A stretch of DNA of 64,000 nucleotides from Anolis sagrei (lineage: Eukaryota > Chordata > Lepidosauria > Squamata > Anolidae), in assembly GCF_037176765.1 (NCBI RefSeq), contig NC_090025.1, positions 164,592,822 to 164,656,821 on the forward strand, in the 5' to 3' direction. Numbering within the stretch: position 1 is the first letter of the stretch; each line of letters starts with the position of its first letter. Below, in pieces: positions 1 to 13,300 of this stretch. The notes below the pieces were generated by a model. The model was not told where the DNA came from and searched no databases. It saw only the letters and a list, made by a program, of their open reading frames with translations. The position numbers and the translations under genes were made by a program.

Positions 1-1396
1 ATATTTAGCTATCAATATATTATTTTTCATAGGGAAAGGCATAAAAACTGAAGCTTGATCTCTTTGTTCAGACTTGGTAACAATCAATACATGATGTGAA
101 AACATCATCTTTCTAAACCACTTAACACAGTTTCTTATCCCATCATTATTATCCTCAGGTTCGTCCATCACTTCTTATATGTCTGCTAAGGCATCATACA
201 GACATTTCATAAAGGCTTTAATTTGCACATAATTCTATCCCATGTATATTCATAATCTATAATGATATAATACAGCAAATTACACATGACAGAATACATT
301 GTCGTCTGTCTGAAGAATTAACACAACTTTAACAGGTCTCTGTAATTACATAGGTATGCAAGAGTTATTTTCCTTGTTACATTTTACAAGTGTTCATAAT
401 TACTTAGAAATATTTGTTCTTATTATAACCCTATAAATCAGCATTTTAAGGCACAAAATCAGGGCAATTATTTGTCTTTAGTTTATCAACCAGGTTGTCA
501 TAGACAACAGCATTATACAGTGAAGGTATGCAGAAAAGCTGCCTCATTTGAAATTTCTTTCAATCTTTTTAATGCTCCTTGTTTATTGACCAATCAAAAT
601 GATTCACAACTGATAAGACAGTTGAAGTAGGTTAGGTGTTCTTCTTACCTTTTCCAGCTAGTATACATTGCATTGTCTGTCTTCATTCCAAAATTTACTG
701 CTGCCCCCTCATCCCATCCCTTCCTGAAAACCTATGCTTCTTAAATATCATTCTATAGGCATTTTACCTATCTGTTTACAATCCAAGGTATCTGACATTG
801 TTCTCAGACTGACAGAAAATCTGTAGCACACATTATTTTCTAGAGAAGACACATACCACAGACAGCTGTGAAAACTGGTCTGGAAAATGTCTCACTCCCA
901 TACTGAACCTTTGTATACACCTCAAAACAGGAATAATATGAACAACAGTCCAAAATGGGCTTGACCTTAAGAGTTATGAGTGTTGGGTGTTTGCACTTAA
1001 TAGCAGAGCTCCATGTAGCTGAAAATGTCACCACAAACTCACAGTATCCAACTCCATATTCAAATATTCTGCCTTATTTTTCAAAGGTTGATTTAATACT
1101 TTTGAGGAATGTTAGTACTAACAAAAAAAAGATAGCCTGAGCAATAAGTCTATAAAACATAAAAGACAGTCATCAGTTAGAAAAAGAACTTTTGAGTACA
1201 CAAATGATAGTCTTCATTTAAATAGAGAATCTTGATGGCTCCTCCTTCCAGCTCATTATTTTTCCTCTTTAAAATGCATAATGGTAGGCCTCTCAATTTA
1301 TCATTCAGGAAATGAAAGATGCGCCTGGTGGCCTTCTCCACTAGGAGAAGAGGTGATAATGTCTGCTTCCAATGGGCTTGGGTTGGAATAGCTTAC
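1..1396 (-). other. MICALL1 intron 5 (partial), no recognisable element
   Basis: AT-rich intronic sequence left of the exon 5 donor (GTAAGC on the minus strand). I see no exon carrying the second half of the LIM domain here, so the next exon must be outside the window. The short open frames near 840-1140 have no coding character. Confidence 0.6.
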
Positions 1397-4300
1397 CTGA
1401 AGCACTGACGGTGGTAGAGCTTTCCATCGGCCAGATAGCGCTGGACCAAGTGAACATGTTGTTGGCAAGCTGCACAAGTACTGCTAAGGGTGGTACGTTG
1501 GGACTGCTCTGCCAGACCTTCAGTAACATCATTCTGAAGTAAAAAAATAAATTTCTAATAAAGATTCCTCCATTACTTGGAACACAGAGTTGGACTAAGC
1601 AACAGGTGGAGGACATCCTCCAGAAGTTCCCATCACCTTTCACTACTGCCTCTGCTTTCTAAGGCCCTTTTTACACACTGTATAAAATCCAAATTGAACT
1701 GGGTTTTATGGCAGTGTGGACTCCAGTTCAGATAATCCAGTTCAAAGCAGATATTGTGGATTATCTGCCTTGATAGTCTGGGTTTATGGCTGTATGGAAG
1801 GGCCCTAAGGCTGTTAAGACATGCAGTCCAGTGCCATCTGGAAGACCATACATTCCTCATTCCTCTTCTACGTATCAAGTATAACTTTCTCCAATCTAGT
1901 GCCTTCCAGAAATTTTAGACTTCAATGCCCAAACTCCCTAATCACTAACTATGCTGCATGGATCTGATGAGAGTTACTTCAGAAAATTTGGAATGCACTG
2001 TTTTGGAGGAATATGGTCCACAGAGCTGCAACTTTAGGCTAATCACAATATGCAAGGAGGGGGGTCAAGTCAGATACTAAACAGTTTTACTAGATTATGG
2101 TTTTACTATATCACAAATGGCTGCCTCATTTAGTTCATATATGTCAGATCGTTATGCTAATATTTAGCTACTTACAATATATATATGGGCTCTTATCTAA
2201 TCCTGGAATGAATGAAGCCACCTTCCTAAACATAGTGTATGCTAGGTGCTTTGGACAACAGTTCCCAAATCAACCATCTGCCTGTTATCTGGAACAATGG
2301 GAGTTGCAGTCCAAGATATCTGGATGAGGATGAATTGGAGAATACTGGAATGCAGCCTCTTTAGTCAATGTTTCCCTTCTTTAAGAGATTGCCAGCATTG
2401 AGAAAGACAGTCTTCCAAGACCTAACAAATACCTCAAAATAAGAGATACCATTATAGCTGCTGAATCTTTAAATGCTACATCTGAAGGATAATAATAATA
2501 ACAAAACAATCCAGGCATCAATCCAAGATCTGACCACACTACCCCAAAGAGAGAAGCTCTCTCATTGCCATTAAGAAGAGAAACCATCTTGGAGCATCTC
2601 CGTTATCCCCATTAGATCAATAGGTACCGCTCTGGAGGGAAGGTAACAGCGCTCCATGTAGTCATGGCAGCCACATGACCTTGGAGGTGTCTATGCACAA
2701 CACTGGCTTTTCCGTTTAGACATAATGTCAAGGGGAAACCTTTACCTTTACTTTATCACTTCAAGAACACTTCTGTTCTGGCTCTGACCTTTATTGGCAC
2801 ATTTCAGTTAGGAATATATAAGGTAAAAAAACCTCTGAAATATTAGAACTAACATAGGAAGCCAATTTAACCTGCATCACAGATCCTATCTAGCCTATTG
2901 CTGTTAACACTGACTGGTACCAACATCACAGGGTTTTTTCCAGCTGTATCAGAAGATCTGAGGCTGAATCCTACATATGCAAAGTATGTGCCCTACCACT
3001 GTGCTACAGCCTCTCTGCAGAATGAATTCTGCTATTAGCATTATGGCATGTGTAGATTTTGACAACCTTTATATTTTTGCAGTAACGGGCATGATAAACA
3101 TGATCCTGGTGGGTTGGCATCCAGGGTACAATTGGTTGAGTTACAAGTTGTGCACTGCCCATTGCACCTTCTTGGAGACAAAACTATTTTATTGTATTTT
3201 ATTATTATATGTTTAGACCAGCTAATAACCAGAGTTCTGGGGGCAGAGTAGAAAACATTTAACATGTAGAATATAAACAATGACTAGAGACAGCACTGAG
3301 TGAAGCCAAGAGAAAACTAGCAACACCATCTGTTCTGAATGTCTTTTGAAGGGTATCCATTCAGAAGCCAAGACTAAAAGAAAATTAAGAGATGTAGGCC
3401 AATTAGATGGGCCCTGGTTTTTAGCAGGCTCTTATACCTGGGGTGCAGATGTAGTCTCAGATGTAGATGTAGACTCATGAGCTGGCTGGGGGGGCGCAGA
3501 GGCACCTGCTGGGCGCTTCAGAGATGGAGGGATTCTAGCTGCAAAGGCAGAGATAAAAAAAAAGTCAGGTCGGTTCTTAAGTGTAGATGATGAACCAGGA
3601 AAGAGAAACAATTGGTATTATCCCTTGGTTTTAAATGGCTCAGAAGGCCTACTTGGCTTTTCACACTTTGTTTTGACTTATAGTTGGGGCTCAAATACAA
3701 AACCTTGACTTGTATCCTACTTGCTGACTTCTGAGGGCAAACAATTCATCCCTTCCCTGCTCCATACTACATAGTTGTTGTTTTGATCATTTAAGCCCAA
3801 CTTAGCACAGGGCTTAAGTGTTTGAGCAGCATAATTAAAGTCATGTGGAGTGTGAGGCATTTACAAATGTTGACAGGAACTTGGCAGATAGCCCATATTT
3901 GTGTCCATCACGATCTCCTAGCTCCTCTTCTGGCTAGAAGAAAGAGATGGTGTCTTGTTGCCTGCCTTTGAGAGGCTTTTGCAATGACTGCCCCTCAAGT
4001 GAGGAATTGGAATGCCCTCCTTGGAGAGGTCTGCCTGGTGCCTTCTTTTCGAATATTACAACTAGCAAGACTCCTTTCATTCTTTCAGGTGTTTCACTCA
4101 TTACTCATCTTTATAATCAAGTTGTTTTATATTTTGTTTTGGGAAACAATGGAAGCTAATTTAACAGAATTTGGAAGAATAACAGGGTTACAAGTTAACT
4201 GGAACAAGTCAGAAATGTGTATTTATCATGGTTTGGTAGGATTGCATTGGTTAAAATGAAGATATTACCTAAATTAAATTTCTTATTCAGAATATAAAAA

Positions 4301-7300
4301 TTTTGGGTAAATATTTTTTAAATGGCAAAATATGCTAATTTTTACTGTAATGGAAATAAAAAAGCCAGAATAAATAAAAACCAATGGTATAAACGACAAA
4401 AAGAATGTATTTATTCATTTATTTCCCACATTTATATCCCACCCTTCTCACCCCTTTGGGGACTCAGAGAAGCCTTACAAAAGGCAACAATTTGATGCAA
4501 CACATATCAAGTAGGCCTGCCAAATATCAATCTATACTGCCAAGACAATCCAATACAATACATAGCAGAAGGCTTAGCAAAACAAAGAGATTTGGAATGG
4601 TGAGAAGAGGGCAATAAAAAACTAGATTTGAAATTGAAATATATTGTCTTTCTAGATAAAAATGGAATACTTTAGAAGAATTGGTATAATAAGTTAAGTA
4701 ATCCCTTCTTTAAAATATTTTGGAAATCTGGAGGAAATATAAAGCAAAACTGATGCCAAATATCTCAAACAATTAATACTGGAATTATTAATTAGGATTT
4801 ACACATGACAACTATAGAAAGCATTAAAGATCAATTATTAGAAACTAATATATCATGGTACAAATGCCTACAACTCAGAAAACAATCAACAGGTATACAA
4901 AATAAATATAAGGAGGGTAGAGAATATACAAAATTTGAGAGGATGATTATCCAAAGACAGGCTAAGGTAGAAAATGAAACAATAAAAGCTACAATAAGTG
5001 ATATTTGTTCACTAATACTGGAAGAAGAGCAGATTCAAGAACATCTCAGGGAAATATGGGAATAAGATCTGGGAGGAAGAGTGAATAACCAAAAATGGAA
5101 AAACAATATGGAGCATGTGCATCTTAAAAATATTTCTATAAGAATTAAATAAAATTATTATAAAATAATATGGAGATGGAACTTAACACCAGTTAGATTA
5201 AATCAGATAGAGGAGAAATATTCAAAACAATGCTGGAGAGGATGCCAAGAGTTAGATTCATATATCCATATGTGGTAGTCATGTAAATTTATACAAAGAT
5301 TTTGGGAAATAGTATTTAGGGAAATAAGAGCAATAATAAAAATAGAAATAAAAGGTACACAAGAAATAGCATTATTATCATTCTATGATAATATTATATC
5401 CTCACAAGAAGTAAAGGAATTAATTTCCAACCTATTAATGACAGCAAGGCTGATAATTGCAAAAAAAAAAAAAAAACAGAAAGAGAAAAGCAAAATTCAA
5501 TTGGAAGAATGGTATAGAGAAGTTTGGAACATAGTGATTAATGACAAACTGACTTGTGACATTAAAGTTAAAAAAGGGAATATGGAAACAATGGACTTTT
5601 GGAAAATCTGGGGGAAGTTTATAGAATTTGTATTTATAGAAGGACAGAGGGGAAAACATGCAACAGAAACACAGACATCAGGAGATAAAGAATAAGATAA
5701 GTTGGTCCTAGGAGCCCCCGGTGGCGCAGTGGGTTAAAGCCCTGTGCCGGCAGGACTGAAGACCGACAGGTCGCAGGTTCAAATCCGGGGAGAGGCGGAT
5801 GAGCTCCCTCTATCAGCTCCAGCTCCTCATGCGGGGACATGAGAGAAGCCTCCCACAAGGATGATAAAAACATCAAAATCATCCAGGCGTCCCCTGGGCA
5901 ACGTCCTTGCAGACGGCCAATTCTCTCACACCAGGAGTCACTCCTGACACGACAAAAAAAAAAGTTGGTCCTAGTGAAGATGGCACAAAGAAAAGGGAAA
6001 GAGATAGGGGGAAAGGATAAACACATTCAAGTAATTAGAAGAATTGTATTAGAACTATAAATGCAATAGTCAACAAGTAAAGTTTTTGTTGACTTTACTT
6101 GTTGACTATTAATACATTAAAAATCCTTAATATAATGTACTTTCTTGGTGCAGCTACTGTTTTAATATGTTTTTCTTGCATGTGTTTTGTTTGTTACTAT
6201 ATTTGGAATTTGGTTTTCTTGAATAAAAATTATATATATATTAACATGTATTTATATTTTACATCTAACATTGTAAAGTTGTGCCACATACTGTTTTAGT
6301 TCCATTACAGTTTTAGATTATTTTGTATTTGCTGCCTAATGACCGTTTTACTTTATATATTTAGAAATAATAATAATATAACGAATAACAATAATAATTG
6401 TGATTTTACTGCTGGTTTTATTGTGCTTGTAATTTTGGAATTATTGTTTTATTTATATTAGTTTTTTTGTTGTGTTTTTATAATATCCATTGTCCTGACA
6501 GTGTAGGCTATGGGTGACTTACCATAATAAATAAAAAAGTAATCCTCACATCCTCACACCTATATACATATATAATATAATATAATATAATATAATATAA
6601 TATAATATAATATATACATGCAATATAATATATACATATATACATATAATACATACAATGCAAAGATGTTTACACATCCATCTGCCAGAAGCAAATATCT
6701 TATGCCAGTGTAGTGTAGTAGCAAGAATGCTGAACAGAGACTTGACAGATTCAGGTTCAAGTCCCCACTGAGCCATGAAAATCACCAGATAATCTTGGGC
6801 CAGTCATTCCCCCTTTGTCTGACCTATTTCACTTTTCAGGGTTGTTCTGAGGATAAAGTATGGAGGAGGATAATCACGGAGGTCAGAATAAATGCAGTGG
6901 AGAAAGGGGGAATATAAAACCTTGCTAGTGACTCAGCCATCAATGCTCTTACCTCTGAGCTCTCACATTGGGGAAGGAAACGAAAGCAGGAGTAACTATG
7001 ACAGGTTTTTTAAGAACTTCTCCACATGTAGTGCAAATGAGAGAGGTCGCTCCCCTGAGTCTTTGTTAAATGTCAGAAGAGTTGAGTGACAGGAGACTTT
7101 GGTAGTAAAGTCCGCACAGAACAATAACATCAACTGCTGAGACCTCCAGAAGACTCTGGAAAGGGCTATAGAGGCTAAAAGAAGAAAATACAGCTAGAGG
7201 CTTGAATGGAAGGATATAGTAGTTCTCCCCATGGACCTGTTATGTATGCTGTGCTATAAAGGATCTTGGCCATAGTGTGTTCAGACACAGTGAGGTTTAA

Positions 7301-10300
7301 TAACAGCCTCAGCTTGGGAGAGAGTTCTTATCATGCTGGAAACCAGAGGCGTTAAGAGCACTCCCAAAGCACACTAGGAGCCAAAAGCAATCTGCTGCTG
7401 CTCTTCCCAGCCCCAAGATGAAAAGAAGGATGGGAATTTTCCGTACTGTTTGAAGTCCTCCCAAATAACTCAGGGTAACTAAGAGATAAAAGCCATCCCT
7501 CCGTGTAACTAATCCTATCATTAAGCAGAATTACTTCAAGAAATTGATTTTGGCTACCATAAAAAGGTAGAAAAGGGTTAATCATTTATCACAATACTTT
7601 TACTGCCAGAGAAAGGTAAAGGCACTTATGGGTTTTTCTCCCTTAGATGTCCCCTCCCCACTCAAACCCAATAAAAGTTCTGCAGAAGGGTAGATACTTG
7701 TTATGTTTACAAAAGGGTGTTCACGAATGTGAGTATCTCAATGGACTTACCACGAACACCCAGGTTGTAAGAAGACCAAAGAAGCTGATGCTGCAGCATC
7801 ACAAACAAGAAGAACTCCCCAGCAATCATATTATAAAGTTGAAAGTGGTCATGACATAAAATTATGGGTGTGGGGAGGGGGGTGGGAGTGAAGGGCGCTG
7901 CTCTTACCTTGGTTGGGATTGTTAAAATGGTTGTAATACTGAGACACATAAGTCATGATGCTGAGGCAGTCGGGGACCTTCATGGAGACCATGTCGCTGG
8001 GATCCAGCAGGGCAGGGATCCCCAGTTCCTGCTCGGCCACCTCAAATGCCTGCAGAAGCAACAGGAGAGAAACTGTTCAGAAGCTGAGGTTGGCACAGTA
8101 TATATCAAAATCACAGGTTGGAAAGAGTCTTTTTTTAAAACTAAAACTCCCAGAACCCACTCCCAGCTAGCATGCCTCCCCTAATCTACAAAAGGAGGAT
8201 TGCTGAAGCTCTGAAAATGTGGGAAATCATAGAAGACTTAACAATAAAGAATAGCAGCCTTGTGACAGACATTATTATGTTAGTCTGTCTTTCTGCCACC
8301 TATTTCCTGTTTATTTATTTATTTCGTATCAAAAGTATTGCACAGATCAGTATAAAATTGATAAATATAGGAGCACAAGCACAACACACCCTGCTGACTG
8401 TATCTGAAATACGTATCCAAGGAACACTGATATCTATAACAAATAGCAAAACGTAAGTTGTAAACTGTTATAAACAACCGTGCTGTGTTGTTCTTAACTA
8501 TGTTTGCTGGTATAATCTGAAAATAAATCACTGAAGAATAACACATAAAGTACAAGCCTCAATGATACTCTGTTTACTCCCTCCAGAATATACTTGTTCA
8601 GTCAGTTTTAATTTCACTCTTCCATATGACATAATAAGCAACTGTTAGATATATAAAGGAAATAAACAACGTTTCTGAAACAACAAACTAAATGCTTGAA
8701 ATGTCCTTTAGAAATAACCCAACCTTGCTGCGTAGGTTGCTCATGCAGACAAAGTTTTTATCTTCACTCTTCCATGTAATCTTGTAAACAGTTGGTAAAT
8801 ATTGAAAAAATATTTGCACTGTCTCTGAAGCAATAAACTAAACACTAAAATTGTCCTTGGGAAAGTAAAATAACGTCTGATAAAAATAGGAGCACAAGCA
8901 CAACACACCCTATTGACTGTATCTGAAATAGGACCAGGACAACTTTCCTCCCATTCTTTGTATAAAGAGGTTATCCTTTTTGACAAGTCTCTCAGGTCAG
9001 CACTCATTCCCCAAGTATTCCTGCTGGCTTCCTTTCTGAATCTTCAACACAGACTTCCAGCTTTTGAAACTTGCAGAGCTTATACAGAAAAGGGAGGCTG
9101 CAAGTGTCAAATACAGATAGGTCCTTCTGCAGTCCTTCCTCTCTGCAGAACAAACATTAGAAGACTTGTCCTTTTAATGTTTGCACCGCTTCTCTTAATG
9201 CCTGGCATCTCTAAAGAGTATCAATTTACATACTGTAGTTATCTCCACTATGATTTTGCATATTTTGTTGTGACCTCCCCTTGACATTCTTTTTATCCCG
9301 AAAAGTGCCAACTTTATACAAAGGAATAGTTTCTCCCTATCAGCAAGATAATGTAAAATGGTGTCAATTTTCCAATATGAGCTCCCATTTTCCATATGAG
9401 CTCCCTTCTACCTAAGTAGATGTTGGGCTTCTAGGTGCTACTTTACTTTTAATTGCAAGGCTTTAATCTGCAACTAGGTCCCCATGCAAGAGACACACTC
9501 TTCAAACTGAGAAATTTGTTTTGAAGATCAAAAATGAAGGAAGCTCTTAGCCTTTCCCTACAATATTGACTACTAATATCAATATCAGTCCCAGCTTTCT
9601 TTATTTCAGTAGTTTAATTGGGGAGAGGGCAGTGTGTGTGCTGCTGCCATTATTAACCATTTGGGAATCAGAAATCTTTACCAATCTAGTTCAAATCACT
9701 TCGAGATCGTCCAATAGAATTAGATGCACCTCCTGCCCAGTCCACAACTAAGACATGCAAAGCAATCTAAAGAGTTTCATTCACATTGCAACCCTACTTC
9801 AGAGACAGCAAGGAAATGTTTTGGGTGGGCTGTAAAGATATTGGTTAAGAAGACTAGTATACCTTTGCCCCAGCCACAATCTACTGATTCCCTGTTATGC
9901 TTAAAACCTGCACACAGAAACTGTTCCCCATGGAGGAGTAATGTATCTGGACACTAGTCTAGCCAGGAATTGGGAAATTAAAGCGTGAAGTTAATTTTCT
10001 GATTGTCCCTGAAAGTTCACAAAGTGGCCATGCACTAGTCACCAACTCTCAGTCAACTCTGAGATACAAAATATAAGAATTGCTATAAGATGTCCCATGC
10101 TTCATAGTTCCTCATCTTCCTTTCCTGACCTCCATTTCTGTTAAATGCTCTTTCAAATTTATGCGGGGGGGGGGGGGGGGGGTGTTGTTAGAAAACACTG
10201 AGTCGCCGATAGGCTGAGAAAGGCAGTATATAAATACAGTAAATAAATAAATAAAAAATAAATGAAAAACACTTCAAGTGAGAACAGGTTAGCAGAAAGG

Positions 10301-13300
10301 CCAGTATCTGTGTCAATACAGAGTGAATGGAACAACATGACTAAAACAAGCAGATTTTTTTTCCAGTCATAAATCATTGCTGGGATGAAGAAAGGAGTGG
10401 AAGTAAGAGAGATGACAGTGCTCAATTTGCTTCTAGCAGTAGCTCATTAGAAAGCATGCTGGACTGTGAGCAATTCTCAGCTGCTCCACAGACTCACCAG
10501 GTGACCTTGGGTGAGTCATTTTCCTATGTTTTTGTGGATGTCAGCAATTAAACTGATGTTAAATTGCATATCATATTGTAAGACAGAGATAAAAACATTT
10601 TAATCCTGTTTTTCGGTAAGTCAAAAGTCAGTACAGAATAGTGGTTAGAGCGCTTGTCTGGAATTTGAAATTTAGGTTGCAATCCCCATGGATTCATAAA
10701 ATTCTCTCTCAGATTGAGCTGCCTCAAAAATTTGGCTGTGAATGCAGTGGATGACTGCCAAATATGGCTACTTCAAACTTGTCACAGCTTGTTTATTTAA
10801 CTAATAAACAGCAGTTCACCTTCAGTAAAACAAAGACTAAAAAAAACCCTGAAAATTAATGCATTGTTATTATTACAAGATGAAACAGTATTGGGAACGA
10901 GATCCTATGAAGACATCAAAAGAATTAGAAATTAGATGCACATTAAACACACATCTATGCAAATCATACGTTATGGGAATTGTGGTAGCATAATCTTTAT
11001 TGCATGGTTGAGACAAAGGAATTTAAAAACACTATTCCACTATAGTTGTGTTAGTACTGATGGTAGATACATATCACATTGAGTACCTTTATTATTGCAC
11101 CTGTTTTCAGCACAATTTCACTGATTTGCTAACCTATGGTCCCATGATCATTCTTTTGCACCATCTGGTAATCCAATCTTCTTGCTCTATTACTATTCCT
11201 TAATTTTTTAATTGAGAGGAGAAGAATCTTGGTCTTTGCTAACATGTTACTGCTGATGTGCTGGAACAAAAGGGACCAAGGTAGGTGACAGGAAAGTTGC
11301 AGGATTGGTAACTATTGATAAGTTTTACCCGTTAACAGCTAGAGATAGGAGACTTATGGGGTGGTAGGAGGCAAACTGACATGAATGGACATGGCGTCCT
11401 GTAATATGGACCATCACCAAAGGCCTAGCTATATCCTGCTTTGTCTACATTGTATGATAAAGTCCTTACTTAGGTAGCCTCTCAGTTAAGGACTCTGTCA
11501 ATGTATGTCTCATTTCTCTCCCCCCAGAAAAAGAGTTACCAAAACTTTACATCACAGCTACCCCATCCCTGGCCAGAACTCTGCAATTATATCAGTGCTC
11601 CTCTAGCCAGCCAAGATTATTATTTATGCTTGTGTGGTATCTTAAATGGGTCACATGGCATCCAACCATGTTATTCTACTGCCATGGCATGCCCGTTTCA
11701 TTGGGCTGCAAGTTTGGGTCTGCAAATTTGTCACGTAGGCATGAATATACTCATTTTCTATGTTTGAAGAATACCAGCAGAAAGCACGTAAATATTTGCC
11801 CTGGAGATCTTAGTGTGCTTTTTTTCTTTTAAAGACAAGAAAACAATGCTACTGTTTTGATTGTTTTAAACTGTTTTATGTTGTTCTGAGCATTGAATTT
11901 TGTTATTGTTAACCGCTTTGAGTAGCCCGAGGACTGAGAAAAGCAGTATACAAATATATTAAATAAAATAATTAATAAATAAAATGCTTCTAGCCACAGA
12001 GCTCACATGTGAAAACCAGTGGCACTAACAAAGTTAGTTTAAATTAGGGATTTTGAATATACTCTCAAGTCATTCTCAAATAGTCTTCTAGGAAAGACCT
12101 CCAAAAGTCAACAGCTGTTCTGCTCAGGTCTTGCAAACTCATGGCTAACTTGATTGAGTCAATCCATCTATAACAGGGGTCCTCAAACTAAGGCCTGGGG
12201 ACCAGATACGGCCCTCCAAGGTCATTTACCCGGCCCTCACTCAGGATCAACCTAAGTCTGAAACGACTTGAAAGCACACAACAACAACAATCTTATCTCA
12301 TCAGTCAAAAGCAGGCCCACACTTCCCATTGAAATACTAATAAGTTTATATTTGCTAAAATTATTCTTAATTTTAATTATTGTATTGCTTTAAAGTGTTT
12401 TTTGAACTACAAATAAGATATGTGCAGTGTGCATAGGAATTCATTCATGCTTTTTTCAAATTATAATCTGGCCCTCAAACAGCTTGAGGGACTGTGACCT
12501 GGCCCTCTGTTTAAAAAGTTTGAGGACCCCCGATCTATAATAATGTGGTCACACTCCTCCTACTGCCTTCACATTTCTAATGAGTTACTTCATATCACAA
12601 TACAAATAAAGTACAATACGCTCACCGTCTATTTGTTACTCATTAGTCTCTCTAATAGTGGTTGATTTGGCTTTCATTTCTATAAGTTTGGCTATAGAGC
12701 ACAATTCTCTCAACTTGTCCCAGTCCTAGAGTTTGGAGCACAAACCTGTTTGGACTACTGCTCCAAGAATCCTATAGCCAGCAAAGATCATACTAACCAC
12801 GGTACTCTAGGAATTATAATAAAAAGTAGCTTTTCCAAATTCTAAAATGCCAGATAATCCCATGTTGGAGACTTTTAATGTTCTGAATCATTGATCTTAA
12901 TGTCAATGTATTTTTTTTTAAACTCCAATTTCAATGTTTTAATGCTTTGTACTCCTGGTCTGTGACCATTACAATAAAATTCATTCATACAATGCCATCT
13001 CTATTCAAAACACAGATTATCGGAAACATTTGTTCAATTGATGTTTTTGTACTCCCATTAGAGTTTGAATCAATTCTCCACTCAGATTGTATTTAGGATG
13101 AATGTGAAGAGACAACCTTTCAGTACAGACTTCAAAACTGCTTTGATCAGGCTGATACTTTTACTTTTATTGTTTTCTGGCTGACTGAAGCACTAGTTTT
13201 AGTGGAAAAGTAGAATAAAAATGCAATCAATAAAAATGAACATAAGAGGAAAAAGGAGCTGCCTTGTTAGTTTATAAAGAATGAATGTCAAACAGGATAT

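Larger units (their letters stand above)
4135..6060 (+). mobile_element. decayed L1-clade LINE, ORF2 3' half, with two later insertions
   Basis: An A-rich plus strand encodes L1-like fragments: [13 protein letters not shown] (RT thumb region) near 4175-4220, and a C-terminal cysteine/tryptophan region near 5230-5300 followed by [20 protein letters not shown] and [12 protein letters not shown]. Many stops and an A-run near 5461-5476 show it is dead. An L2-like 3' tail (4404-4616) and a SINE (5712-5961) are inserted in it. It lies in MICALL1 intron 3, between the exons at 7908-8049 and 3438-3538. Confidence 0.75.
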
